Source: Ilumatobacteraceae bacterium (GTDB lineage Bacteria; Actinomycetota; Acidimicrobiia; Acidimicrobiales; Ilumatobacteraceae). Taken from it: a DNA stretch of 64,000 nucleotides. Location of the stretch: NCBI GenBank assembly GCA_025358075.1, contig JANYKU010000089.1, forward strand, positions 1 to 64,000, in the 5' to 3' direction. The position numbers and the translations under genes were made by a program. How positions within the stretch are numbered: position 1 is the first letter of the stretch; every line of letters begins with the position of its first letter. Below, piece after piece: positions 53,979 to 63,999 of the stretch. The notes beneath the pieces were generated by a model. The model was not told the DNA's origin and ran no database searches. It saw nothing but the letters and a program-made list of their open reading frames with translations.

Positions 53979-54995
53979 TCAGTCGTCAAACGCAAGGCGC
54001 AGGTTGGGGAGCGCGCCGACGTCGAGCGGGGTCGGGCCGTCGCTACCGAGGCGATGCCAACCAACGGCGGCGATCATCGCCGCGTTGTCGGTGCACATCG
54101 CCCGGCTCGGTATGAACACAGGAATCGAGTCGGCCTCGCCGGCTGCGACGAACCGTTCGCGCAACAGCGAATTGGCGGCGACGCCTCCACCCAGTACCAG
54201 GCCACGCGCCCCGACCGCGACCGCGGCGCGACGAGCCTTGGTCACGAGCACATCGACGACCGCCGCCTGAAACGATGCGGCCACGTCGGCGGCCGACACG
54301 TCGGGGTTCTTGCGGACGTAGTTGACGACCGACGTCTTCAGACCGCTGAAGCTGAAATCAAGGCCGTCGTTGAGCATCGCCCTCGGGAAGGCGATGGCCG
54401 TCGGGTCACCGCGTGTGGCTTCTTGGTCGATGGCCGGACCACCCGGATACCCGAGACCGAGGAAGCGGGCGACCTTGTCGAACGCCTCACCCGCGGCATC
54501 GTCGATCGTTTGGCCCAGCAGGCGATAACTGCCGTGCCCGCGCATCTCGATCAGCATCGTGTGGCCGCCCGAGACCAGCAGCACCACCAGCGGCATCTCC
54601 AGCGATCGATCCTCGAGAAACGCCGCATAGAGGTGGGCCTCCATGTGATTGACGCCGACGAACGGCACGTGCCACGTGAGGGCCAACGCCTTCGCCGCAG
54701 AAACTCCCACCAGCAGCGCGCCGACGAGACCCGGCCCGATCGTGCACGCCACGGCGTCGATCCGCTCCGGCTCGACGCCCGCTTCGACGATCGCCCTGGC
54801 AACGACCGGATTGAGCAGATCGAGATGGGCGCGGCTGGCGATCTCCGGCACCACGCCGCCGTACTGAGCGTGCAGGTCGACCTGGGTCGACACCACGCTG
54901 GAGAGAACGTCATGGCCGCCCATCACCAGAGCCGCTGCGGTCTCGTCACAACTCGTCTCGATGCCGAGTACGACCGTGGACTCGGAGACGTTCAT
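53979..54995 (-). CDS. tsaD: tRNA threonylcarbamoyladenosine transferase TsaD
   Basis: A 338-residue Kae1/TsaD protein with VLGIETSCDETAAALV, the metal His pair in VNHMEAHLYAAFLE, LLVSGGHTMLIEM, GEAFDKVARFLGLGYPGGP and GGGVAANSLLRE. It completes t6A formation with TsaB and TsaE, encoded in the same operon. ATG at 54995 overlaps the rimI stop. Confidence 0.97.
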   Translation of the reverse strand: MNVSESTVVLGIETSCDETAAALVMGGHDVLSSVVSTQVDLHAQYGGVVPEIASRAHLDLLNPVVARAIVEAGVEPERIDAVACTIGPGLVGALLVGVSAAKALALTWHVPFVGVNHMEAHLYAAFLEDRSLEMPLVVLLVSGGHTMLIEMRGHGSYRLLGQTIDDAAGEAFDKVARFLGLGYPGGPAIDQEATRGDPTAIAFPRAMLNDGLDFSFSGLKTSVVNYVRKNPDVSAADVAASFQAAVVDVLVTKARRAAVAVGARGLVLGGGVAANSLLRERFVAAGEADSIPVFIPSRAMCTDNAAMIAAVGWHRLGSDGPTPLDVGALPNLRLAFDD

Positions 54996-55549
54996 CTTTG
55001 CCGGCCTTCGGGGACCCGGTCGGGGCACAGCGACACGAGGCGTTCCGCAAATTCTGTTGCGGCGATGTCGTGACACCACATGACGATCGCATCCTCGGTG
55101 TTCTCGTAGTACCGCTGGCGCACCCCGGCGGGCACGAATCCGAAGCGGCGATACAGGGCCTGGGCTCCGGTGTTGCTGACCCGCACTTCCAACGTCATCG
55201 CTTCGCAACCACGTCGGACGGCCTCCCACGCCAGGGTCGCCAGCAGATGGGTTCCGATGCCGGACCGTTGCTGTTCGGCGGCGACGGCGATGTTGGTGAC
55301 GTGTGCATCGCCGACCACGAACATCAGCCCCGCGTAGCCGACGACGGTGCCACCGGCGCGGGCGACGACGTAATGACGTTCTCCACCGCGCGCGAGATCC
55401 AACTCGCTCTGGAACACGTTTCGCGACCAGGGCTTGGGATACGAGCCCTGCTCGATGCGCAGCACGTCGTCGAGGTGACGGCGACGCATCGGCTCGATCA
55501 CCAGATGCTCGTCGGCATCGCGCCACAAGAACCGCGACAGCACGCTCAT
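54992..55549 (-). CDS. rimI: ribosomal-protein-alanine N-acetyltransferase RimI
   Basis: A 185-residue GNAT acetyltransferase with EQGSYPKPWSRNVFQSEL, the acetyl-CoA loop QQRSGIGTHLLATL, NTGAQALYRRFGF and RYYENTEDAIVMW, diagnostic of RimI. It has about 25 extra N-terminal residues compared with E. coli RimI. Lies between tsaB and tsaD, both overlapped by 4 bases. Confidence 0.92.
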   Translation of the reverse strand: MSVLSRFLWRDADEHLVIEPMRRRHLDDVLRIEQGSYPKPWSRNVFQSELDLARGGERHYVVARAGGTVVGYAGLMFVVGDAHVTNIAVAAEQQRSGIGTHLLATLAWEAVRRGCEAMTLEVRVSNTGAQALYRRFGFVPAGVRQRYYENTEDAIVMWCHDIAATEFAERLVSLCPDRVPEGRQR

Positions 55550-56259
55550 ACTCCACCCTTTGTCGCCGACTGACGGGTCGACCAGTTGATCTGAGCGTCG
55601 GGGGCGCGCAGGTACAACGGTTGGATCTCCCACGGATTGACCCACTCTTCGCGCAGGGCCCGAGCGTGCGCCAGTTGCACCAACGGTGCCGCCGACGGGT
55701 GCGCCAGGTACTGCTCGGCAAAGTCGCAGTTGACCGCGGCGGCGATCTGATCGCGATATCGAAGTGCACCATCGCCGACGCAGACGCGGTCGTGGCCGCG
55801 CGCCATCAACTCACCGATCAGATCGTCGACCGAACCGCACCGTGGTTCGCCGAGGCGCTGTACGCCACCGGGCACCGGCCGATAGAACGCGAAGAACAAC
55901 TCACCCTTGCGGGCGTCGATCACCGCGGCGACCTCGCGCCCGCTCTGCCGCAGTGGAAAGGCGAGCAGGTCGAGCGAACTGATCCCCATCATCGGCACCC
56001 GCAACGCTTGGGCGATCGCCTTGGCCGCAGCCAGGCCCACCCGCATGCCGGTGAACAATCCGAGACCGATGTCGACGGCAACCGCACCGAACTCCGACAT
56101 CTCGATGTCGGCCTGCTTGCACACGAACTCGATCGCCGGGATCAGCGTTTCGGCGTGGCGACGACCGCGGCAGACCTGGAACATCGCCAGCACGCCTTCG
56201 TGGCCGCCGATGGCCACGCTGACCTGCTCGGTTGCTGTTTCGATGCCGAGGATCAGCAT
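55546..56259 (-). CDS. tsaB: tRNA threonylcarbamoyladenosine biosynthesis protein TsaB
   Basis: A 237-residue TsaB: MLILGIETATEQVSVAI, HAETLIPAIEFV, VDIGLGLFTGMRVGLAAAKA (VGPGSFTGLRIG-type motif with changes) and VIDARKGELFFAFYR. It is the scaffold partner of TsaD. ATG at 56259 overlaps the tsaE end by 7 bases. Confidence 0.93.
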   Translation of the reverse strand: MLILGIETATEQVSVAIGGHEGVLAMFQVCRGRRHAETLIPAIEFVCKQADIEMSEFGAVAVDIGLGLFTGMRVGLAAAKAIAQALRVPMMGISSLDLLAFPLRQSGREVAAVIDARKGELFFAFYRPVPGGVQRLGEPRCGSVDDLIGELMARGHDRVCVGDGALRYRDQIAAAVNCDFAEQYLAHPSAAPLVQLAHARALREEWVNPWEIQPLYLRAPDAQINWSTRQSATKGGV

Positions 56260-56735
56260 GCGAACGCCGCCAGTCGGCGTTCGATCTCGTCCCAGCGCAC
56301 TGCCCACGATCTTCCGGTTGCCGTGACGACGATGCCGCGGGCATCCTCATCCGCTTCCTCGAACTCGATCCGCACCAGAAGGTGCTCGCCGAGCGTGCCG
56401 GCGACCACATCGCCCCATTCGACGATCACGATGCCATCGGACTCGAGCAGCTCGGCGAATGCCAGGTCGGCAACCTCGTGATGTGTGGACAATCGGTAGA
56501 TGTCGGCGTGATGCAACGTGACCCGACCCGCCGGGTAACTGTGCACGAGGGTGTACGTCGGCGATGTGATCGGCTCGTTGACACCGATCGCCCGACCGAA
56601 GCCTTGGGCAAACGCCGTCTTGCCGACGCCCATCTCACCAGCGAGCACGATCAGGTCGCCACGGCGCGCCAGCCCCGCCAGCGACGCGGCGATTGCAGAG
56701 GTAGACGCCGGCGAGTCGGAACGGAGATGCAACAT
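56253..56735 (-). CDS. tsaE: tRNA threonylcarbamoyladenosine biosynthesis ATPase TsaE
   Basis: A 160-residue P-loop ATPase with GEMGVGKTAFAQGFGRAIG (Walker A), ITSPTYTLVHSY, HHADIYRLS and VIVEWGD, the standard TsaE set. Start is ATG at 56735; upstream codons are probably not translated. It lies 22 bases after alr. Confidence 0.94.
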   Translation of the reverse strand: MLHLRSDSPASTSAIAASLAGLARRGDLIVLAGEMGVGKTAFAQGFGRAIGVNEPITSPTYTLVHSYPAGRVTLHHADIYRLSTHHEVADLAFAELLESDGIVIVEWGDVVAGTLGEHLLVRIEFEEADEDARGIVVTATGRSWAVRWDEIERRLAAFAC

Positions 56736-56757
56736 GGCCGCGAATGATGCTAGAGGG

Positions 56758-57867
56758 TCACGCCGCCGAGTATCGCCGGTCGACCCGCGCCGAGATCCCG
56801 CACAGCACCTCGTAGCTGATCGTGCCGAGGCGATCGCCCCACTCGGCCGCCGAGATCGACTCACCGCCCTGCGATCCGATCAGCACGGCTTCGTCACCGA
56901 TGGCTACTGCGTCGGTGCCACAGTCGACCATCAGCTGATCCATGGTGACAACGCCGACGATCGGCCGCCGGCGCCCGCCGATCAGCACCTCGCCTCCGGT
57001 CTGGAAGAGCCGACGTGGCACCCCGTCCGCGTAGCCAATCGGCAAGGTGGCCACGTTGGTGCTGCCCTCGAAACGGTGGCGCAAGCCGTAGGAGATCCGG
57101 TCGCCGGCGCGCACCTGCTTGACGTGCGAGACACGCGCCCGCAACGACAGCGCCGGCCGCAGCGGACCGGCCAAGTGATCGAGCGCAGCGCTGGGCGACA
57201 CCCCGTAGACGGCAATGCCGGCGCGCACCATACCGAACCGCGAATCCGGAAAGGCAAGGGTCGCCGCAGAGTTGGCAGCGTGGACGAGCGGTGGGTGATG
57301 GCAGGCCACGGCGAGCGCACTGAGCAGATCGTCGAACAATTCGATCTGCGCCGCCGTGTACGGGTCGGCGGGCTCGTCGGCGATCGCCAGATGCGTGCAC
57401 ACGCCAGCGAGTCGGACAGCGGTCGACTCAGCGATGGCATCCGCCAGAGCAAGTGCTTCATCGGCCGCGGCTCCGACCCGACGCATGCCCGTGTCGATCT
57501 TCAGATGCACGGGATGGTCGCGGCCGCCGGCCACGGCGATGGCTTCGAGCTGCGAATACGAGTACACGGTGAGTTCGAGACCGGCGCGCACCGCGCTGGT
57601 CAGTTCGGTCGTCGGTTGCTCGCTGAGCACCAGGATCGGGCAATCGAACCCGGCCTCGCGCAAGGCCACGCCTTCTTGCACCAGAGCGACACACAGCCCC
57701 GCAGCGCCTGCGCCGAGTGCAGCTCGGGCAACCTGTTCGGCACCGTGCCCGTACCCGTCGGCTTTGACGACGGCCCACACCGCAGCTGGCGCGGCTATCG
57801 AGCACAGCGTCTCGACGTTGTGTCGGATGGCGCCGAGGTCGATGTCGGCCCAGACCCATCGGCTCAC
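56758..57867 (-). CDS. alr: alanine racemase
   Basis: A 369-residue PLP enzyme with the Schiff-base Lys in AVVKADGYGHGA, KIDTGMRRVG, GMVRAGIAVYGVSP and the second catalytic Tyr in RISYGLRHR. It makes D-alanine for peptidoglycan. GTG at 57867 overlaps the nnr gene stop. Normal length. Confidence 0.95.
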   Translation of the reverse strand: MSRWVWADIDLGAIRHNVETLCSIAAPAAVWAVVKADGYGHGAEQVARAALGAGAAGLCVALVQEGVALREAGFDCPILVLSEQPTTELTSAVRAGLELTVYSYSQLEAIAVAGGRDHPVHLKIDTGMRRVGAAADEALALADAIAESTAVRLAGVCTHLAIADEPADPYTAAQIELFDDLLSALAVACHHPPLVHAANSAATLAFPDSRFGMVRAGIAVYGVSPSAALDHLAGPLRPALSLRARVSHVKQVRAGDRISYGLRHRFEGSTNVATLPIGYADGVPRRLFQTGGEVLIGGRRRPIVGVVTMDQLMVDCGTDAVAIGDEAVLIGSQGGESISAAEWGDRLGTISYEVLCGISARVDRRYSAA

Positions 57868-59219
57868 AGGAGCTCTTCCAGCACCGCCGAAAGCAGATCG
57901 GGTAGGTCACTGGCGACCAGGCCGTGGCGCACGCCGCGCCGGCCGGCCTGCCCGTGTACCCAGGCGCCGGCTGCGGCGGCGTGCAACGGGCTCATGCCGG
58001 TGGCCAACAGCGCGCCGATGATGCCGCTGAGCACATCGCCGGTTCCTGCCGTAGCCAGTCGGGCGTCACCGGCGGTGACGACGAGCGCCTCACCACCCGG
58101 GTCGGCGACAATGGTTGCCGCGCCTTTCAGCAGCACCGTGCAGCCGCTGTCGGCAGCCAGGCGGCGGGCGGCGACCATCCGGTCAAGACCCGGAGGTCCA
58201 CCCGTGAGGAGCGTGTACTCGCCGTCGTGCGGCGTCAGCACGGTCGGGCTCGCGCGGCGCCGCAACAGCGTCGTTGCGCCCTCCGAGCTCCAGCCCAGCG
58301 CGAACAACCCGTCGCCATCGAGCACCATCGGCAGTGGTGCCTCGAGGACCAGCCTGCGTACGTTGGCCCCGGTGTCGTCGGTTCTGCCGAGTCCCGGACC
58401 AACCACGATCGAGTGGAACCTTTCCAACGAGGCGAGCGCGGCATCGGCCCAATTGGTGCTCGGGAGTGGACGCTGCACGATCTCGATCGGCCCGTCGCCA
58501 AGGGTCATCCCGGGGATCGACAAGTGGACCATGCCCGCGCCGGCGCGCATCGCCGCGTGCGACACGAGGCGAGGTGCGCCGGTCATGGTCGAACTGCCGG
58601 CGATGACGCGCACCGCGCTCTGCCACTTGTGCGCGTACTCATCACGCTCTGGCCACCACCCGGCCACATCTGCGGCGAGCACCAAGTTGGCCCTGGCCCA
58701 CCCGACATCGAGACCGATGTCGGCGAGCTCGAGCTCGCCGGACAGGACGCTGCCGGGCGGCATCAACAAGCCGGGCTTCAACGCGCCGAACGTGACGGTG
58801 TGAGCCGCGGCCAACACCTCGCCGCCGATGTCGCCAGTGAGTGCGTCGACGCCGCTGGGCAGGTCGACAGCGAGAACGGGTGTTGCTCCCACGTCGGGCG
58901 GCGACCACGTGCCATGGAAACCCGTGCCATACGCGGCGTCGATGACCAGGTCCGACGGAGGTAGCACTGCCGGGCAGGGGACGTCGAACACGCGAACCCT
59001 CACGCCCTTGGCCGCCAGGTGCTTGGCGGCAACCAATCCGTCGGCACCGTTGTTTCCCTTGCCGCAGATCACGTTGACCGTGCGGCCATAAGCGCCGCCG
59101 AGCATCCGCAGCGCCGCCCACGCGACGGCGGCACCCGCTCGCTCGATCAACACCTCGGTGCCTTCCGGCGCCGCTGCATCGATCGCAGCCATTTCCTCCG
59201 GGGTGACGATCGGCAGCAT
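57864..59219 (-). CDS. nnrD: bifunctional NAD(P)HX epimerase/ADP-dependent dehydratase
   Basis: A 451-residue fusion. Residues 1-195 are the YjeF_N epimerase domain (CGKGNNGADGLVAAKHL, VDLPSGVDALTGD); about 225-451 are the dehydratase (VGPGLGRTDDTG, PTVLTPHDGEYTLL, LLKGAATIVADPGG, TAGTGDVLSGIIGALL). It repairs hydrated NADH/NADPH. ATG at 59219. The fused form is usual in bacteria. Confidence 0.94.
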   Translation of the reverse strand: MLPIVTPEEMAAIDAAAPEGTEVLIERAGAAVAWAALRMLGGAYGRTVNVICGKGNNGADGLVAAKHLAAKGVRVRVFDVPCPAVLPPSDLVIDAAYGTGFHGTWSPPDVGATPVLAVDLPSGVDALTGDIGGEVLAAAHTVTFGALKPGLLMPPGSVLSGELELADIGLDVGWARANLVLAADVAGWWPERDEYAHKWQSAVRVIAGSSTMTGAPRLVSHAAMRAGAGMVHLSIPGMTLGDGPIEIVQRPLPSTNWADAALASLERFHSIVVGPGLGRTDDTGANVRRLVLEAPLPMVLDGDGLFALGWSSEGATTLLRRRASPTVLTPHDGEYTLLTGGPPGLDRMVAARRLAADSGCTVLLKGAATIVADPGGEALVVTAGDARLATAGTGDVLSGIIGALLATGMSPLHAAAAGAWVHGQAGRRGVRHGLVASDLPDLLSAVLEELL

Positions 59220-59234
59220 GCGAGCGAGGTTACG

Positions 59235-59612
59235 TCACGAGGCGACGACGTATGCGATGGCGACCTGATCGGTGTGGGTGATCGACAAGTGCCACGTGGC
59301 GATGCCCCGCTCGCTGGCCAGCTCCGCGGCGCGGCCGGTGACGTTCAGCTGCGGTTCACCGCTCTCGCGATGATCCACCCATACATCGTGAAACCCGAAG
59401 GCGCCGAGGCCGAGCCCCATCGCCTTCATCACGGCCTCGCGTGATGCGAACCTGGCCGCCAGAGATGGCACAGGGTCGGCCTTCGGCGCTACGTACGCCA
59501 GTTCACTTTCGGTGAACAGTCGCCGATGCATCGAGGGCGTGCGTTCGAGCGACTTGCGGAACCTTTCGATGTCGACGGCGTCGATTCCGATCCCCAGGAT
59601 CAGGCCCGCCAT
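59235..59612 (-). CDS. acpS: holo-[acyl-carrier-protein] synthase
   Basis: A 125-residue phosphopantetheinyl transferase with LGIGIDAVDIERF (metal Asp), RFASREAVMKAMG (Glu/Lys) and WHLSITHTDQVAIAYVV. It activates fatty-acid ACP. ATG at 59612 lies inside the end of the glmS-type gene (13-base overlap). Confidence 0.95.
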   Translation of the reverse strand: MAGLILGIGIDAVDIERFRKSLERTPSMHRRLFTESELAYVAPKADPVPSLAARFASREAVMKAMGLGLGAFGFHDVWVDHRESGEPQLNVTGRAAELASERGIATWHLSITHTDQVAIAYVVAS

Positions 59613-62600
59613 TGGTCTGCGGCCTCGGAGATCGGTGCAATCAGCAGATCGGCGACGGCGAACTCGCCGAGCAGATCGTCGCGGAACACTCCTTCGGTCT
59701 CCGTCACCCAGTCGACGAGGCGGTCGTAGCGATGGTCGTAGCCCTGCAGCACGCCGCGCATGACCGCAGCGGGCAGCCGATCGTGGAACACCACGTGCAA
59801 CAAGGTGATCCCGGTGCACACGCCGGACTTGACCTCCGGCACCATGATCACCGTGCGACCGTCGCTGCGCCCGCGGGCGACGAGGACTTGCCGCTCGGCG
59901 GCGACGCGCCGCTTTGTACCGACGAGTTGCGGGTTGCGTTCGACGCGACTCGACACCTCGAGGGAGAGCCCACCGCGCTCGACGATCGACACCTGGGCAT
60001 CGACCGCCGGGTCACCGTCGATGCGGTAACGGGTGAACCCGATCACGGACTGCACGGCAGGATCGAGGTCGGCAAGAACCTTCAACGTCTGATAGCTCAG
60101 CGTGTCGCGGCCCGCACCTGCCGCGAGCGCGGCCTGCACGAGCATTCGATCGAGCACTCCTTCGTCGTTGCGGCTGATCCCCACGGTGACAGTCTTGGCC
60201 TGATGCTTGATGGCGTCCACTGGTCGAGTGAGCTCTTCGATGGCTCGGGTCAGCGAAGCAGTGAGATCGTCGATCATCACGCCAGGTGTCGCCACCTTCC
60301 CGGTGCCTCGGTGGTACGCCTCGAGCGGGAGCTCGTCGCGCAGGTCGGCGAGCAACGCCGACAGTCGCACGGCCGTCGAGGCTTCGAGATGACCGTCGTA
60401 CAGCCCGGAGCGCAAGCCTTCGCCGAAGCGTTCGGCGTGATGGCCGATCCCCTGGCGAACGTTCTTGAGCACCTCGTCGCCGATGTCGGAATCGACCAGC
60501 GCATGCTCGATCACCTCTCTCGCTTCGCGAAGCGGCCGGGCGGAGGCATCGATCGCCAATGCGGCTTCGTAACCGAAGAGATGGCCGACCATCGCGGTCA
60601 GCAAGAAGGCCAGCGCCGAATCCACGGCCGGCACCGACAGCACCGCCGCCGCGGCCGCGAAGCGCTCGTCGCCTTCGGTGGCAATGACGATCGGTGTGGC
60701 CTTGTGGGCCTTGTAGATCGCGACTTCCTTGGCGACGTCGTCGGCAGTGCCGCCGACCAATCCCGCCGCGCACACCAGGATCAACGGCTCGCTCGACAGA
60801 TCGATGTGCTTCTTGTCTTCGGTGACGTCGCAGGCGATCGACTTGTAGCACAGCTCGCTGAGCTTGATTCGCACCTCTTCGGCAGCAACCGTGTTGGGGC
60901 CGCTTCCGACGATGGCCCAATACCGCTTCGACGGCGCGAAGTGGCGAGCCGCGTCGCCGATGACCTCGCGGCGCGACAACACTTCGACGAGCGCGTCGGG
61001 CAGTTGCCGCAGTGATGTGAGCAGGACGTGACGACGTTGGGCGGAGCCGACGTTGGCGGCCTCGGTGATGGCGCAGGCCAGCAACACCCCGGCCGCGACC
61101 TGTGCGTAGAACGCCTTGGTCGATGCGACGCTCATCTCGACGTCGCGCCCATCACTGGTGTACATCACGCCGTCGGCTTTGTCGGTGAGATCACTGTTTC
61201 GCCGATTGACGATTCCGATGACGGCCGCACCGCGACCACGAACGAGATCGACCGTGCGATTGGTATCGGTGGTCGTTCCACTCTGGCTGACGGCGACGAC
61301 CAAGGTGTCGCGCATGTCGAGACGCATGCCGAAGCCGCTCAGTTCGGTGGCCGTGATCGGGTCGACATCGAGCCGCCCGTCGGCCAACGCGTCGAGCATC
61401 GCCGCCATGCTGCGGCCGGCCACCGCTGCCGTGCCCTGGCCGATCACCTTGATCTTGGTGATGCTGCCGTCGGCGAGCCGGGCGCGGATGTCGAGCGGGA
61501 GTGCTCGGGATCCGACCGTGGCGCGCAGCAAACCGTCGACCTCCACGATCTTGCCGCGGATGGTCTTGCGGAAGCTGACCGGTGCCTCAGTGATCTCCTT
61601 CAGGAGGTAATGAGGTGAGTCACCGCGATCGATGTCGCGGGTGGTGACCTGGGCGATCGCGATATCTTTCTCCGCGAGCGGCAGCTCGCCGCCGTCGTAC
61701 GCCAAACGCCGCAAGCCGTCGAGTTGACCGGCCTTGGTCCCGTCGAGCACGAAGACCTGCCCGCGACTGCCGGAGGGAGACAACGACTCGCCGTCCATAC
61801 GTACGAAGCGGGTCGTTTCCTCGACGACACCGTACGGTTCGCTGGCGACGATGAAGTGGTCGTCGTTCATGCCGACGTACAGGGCCTGACCGCTGCCGCG
61901 TAGTGCAAGGAACAACTGGTCGGGCCGGTCGGCCGCCGCGGCGGCGATCGCCACGCTGCCTTCGAACTCGGCCACGGTGCGACGGAACGCCTCACCAAAA
62001 TCAGCAACGCCGCCGGCCACGTGACGAGCCATCACTGCCGGGATCACCTTGGCGTCGGTCGTGATCGGCCCGGCGATCCGCAGCCCGTGGTGGATCTTGA
62101 TGTCGGCATGGTTGTCGACGTCGCCATTGAGCACGGCGACCATGTAGGGCGCGCCGCCGGTCTGCTCGAGCTCTTCGCTGTTGAGCGGATGGCAGTTCGC
62201 CTCGCTGATGATGCCGACACTGGCCCACCGCGTGTGGCCGAGAACCGAGAGCCGCGCTTCGGGCTGCGACAGTGCCAGGCGGAGAAGCGAATCGTCGGCG
62301 ATCGCAGCGCGCAGGGCGCTGGTGTTGTCGCCGAGCTCGCCGATCTCGGCGGCGGCCTTGTAGACGAAGCCCAAGCACCCGCCGGCGACGCGCACCGAGC
62401 CGTTCTGGAACAGCGGATCGCTGTTGCGCTCGAAGACCGCCCGCTGCACCACCGCATCGGACGCCGACAACCCGTGATTCCACACGAAGAGGTGCAAACC
62501 GGCCGAGTCGCGGCCTCGCACCTCGAGCCGGTCGAGCGCCGACAATGCCTGCTGGATGGCCAGGTATCCGGCGATTGCCGCAATCGTGCTGTCTCGGCCG

Positions 62601-62985
62601 GCAGCGCCTCGACTTCGCGAGCCGTGCGGAGCCGGTCGTGCCGAATGGCCCATGTCGCATCGCGGAGGTCGATCAGCTGGGCGGCGATGCGCTCGTGCTC
62701 GTCGGGATCGAGTGAAACGTCGGACTCGATGCGGTTCTCCTCGGCGGCCGCCCGGGCCTCGAGCTGATCCAGCCTGGCGACGATGCCGACGGCCAGCTCG
62801 TAGCGGCCGATGAGTGCGCACACACCGGGCACACCCTTCAGGAGGTCGTCGCAGAGGCGAGCGGCGGCGGCCGCCTGATCGAGGCTGCCGGCCGCAACTG
62901 CCTGATCGAGCGGAGCCAGCACCTCCTCAGGCTCGGGGGCCCGCCGCTGGGAGGGCCTACTGAGGATGCCGATGATGCCGCACAT
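59600..62985 (-). pseudogene. glmS: large GlmS-type protein (class II glutamine amidotransferase plus SIS domains), frameshifted
   Basis: Begins MCGIIGI at 62985, so Cys2 is the glutaminase nucleophile. The first frame runs about 130 codons, then homology (DSTIAAIAGYLAIQQALSALDRLEVRGRDSAG) continues one frame away from 62593 to the stop at 59600, giving about 1130 residues in all. A single-base loss in GAG/GAC at 62591-62595 explains it. The glutaminase domain has an extra 110-residue helical insert after MCGIIGI, and the SIS part (VAVSQSGTTTDTNRTVDL, SVASTKAFYAQVAAGVLLA) is followed by about 350 further residues. GlcN-6-P synthesis is expected if the lesion is a sequencing error. Confidence 0.8.
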
Positions 62986-63054
62986 ACGTTCAATCTACTG
63001 ACCGGGAAGAACCCCGATCGGTCGCCCCCCCACCCCGAAAGTAGCGAATCAGGG

Positions 63055-63999
63055 TCAGCCGAAGCGGGCGAGCACCAGGGCAGCGAGGCCATCAGCGGTG
63101 GCCTGAGCCAGTGAGTGCGTGGCCGCCTCGACCATCACCCGGATCAGCGGCTCGGTGCCGCTGGGGCGCACGAGGATCCGGCCTTCACCATCGAGCGTCT
63201 GCTGAGCGGCGGCGATGTCGTCGGCCAGTTCGGTGGCGACGAGCGGGTGCCGGTCGGCGACCTTGACGTTGACCAAGACCTGCGGATACGACGTCATCAC
63301 CTTGCCGGCCAGGTCGGCCAGCGGCTGCCCGGTCTGGTGGACGTACGCGGCCAGGCGCAGCCCGGCCAGCAAGCCGTCGCCGGTCGTCGCCAGATGCCGG
63401 TAGATGATGTGCCCGCTCTGCTCGCCGCCGACCGAGTAGTCGCCGGCCTCGAGGGCCTCGAGCACCGACCGATCGCCGACCGCGGTCGTGACCACGTTGA
63501 TGCCTGCAGCAGTCATCGCCTTGTGGAAGCCGAGGTTGCTCATGACGGTGACGACCACCGTGTCGTGGGTGAGGCGACCCTCGTCGCGGAGCTGCAACGC
63601 TGCCAAGGCGATCATCCGGTCACCGTCGACGATGTTGCCGAGGTGGTCGACAGCGATCACACGGTCGCCATCGCCGTCGAAGGCCAACCCGAGGTCGGCA
63701 GCGTGTTCAACCACGGCGAGCCGCAAGTCGACCGGATGCGTCGCACCGCAGTGATCGTTGATGTTGCGACCGTTCGGTTCGGCGTGGATCACGATCACGT
63801 CGGCACCCAGGCTGCGGGCGACTTGCGGTGCTGCTTCGAACATTGCGCCGTTGGCGCAGTCGAGCACGATCCGCAGTCCCGCCAGCATGTCGCGTCCGAT
63901 CGTCTCAACGAGATGATCGCAATACGCCGTGACCGCAGAGCTGGGGACCACGTCGAATTGATCCGAGCGATCCACCGCCGTACTGATCGCGGCCTCGAT
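63055..63999 (-). CDS. glmM: phosphoglucosamine mutase GlmM, truncated at the window edge
   Basis: The last 314 codons of GlmM; the start and the active-site Ser are beyond the window. Visible are the metal loop DGDGDRVIAVD, GEQSGHIIYR and the phosphate-binding RPSGTEPLIRVMVEA. It converts GlcN-6-P to GlcN-1-P, the step after GlmS, and is followed by the glmS-type gene 69 bases on. Confidence 0.96.
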   Translation of the reverse strand: MEAAISTAVDRSDQFDVVPSSAVTAYCDHLVETIGRDMLAGLRIVLDCANGAMFEAAPQVARSLGADVIVIHAEPNGRNINDHCGATHPVDLRLAVVEHAADLGLAFDGDGDRVIAVDHLGNIVDGDRMIALAALQLRDEGRLTHDTVVVTVMSNLGFHKAMTAAGINVVTTAVGDRSVLEALEAGDYSVGGEQSGHIIYRHLATTGDGLLAGLRLAAYVHQTGQPLADLAGKVMTSYPQVLVNVKVADRHPLVATELADDIAAAQQTLDGEGRILVRPSGTEPLIRVMVEAATHSLAQATADGLAALVLARFG

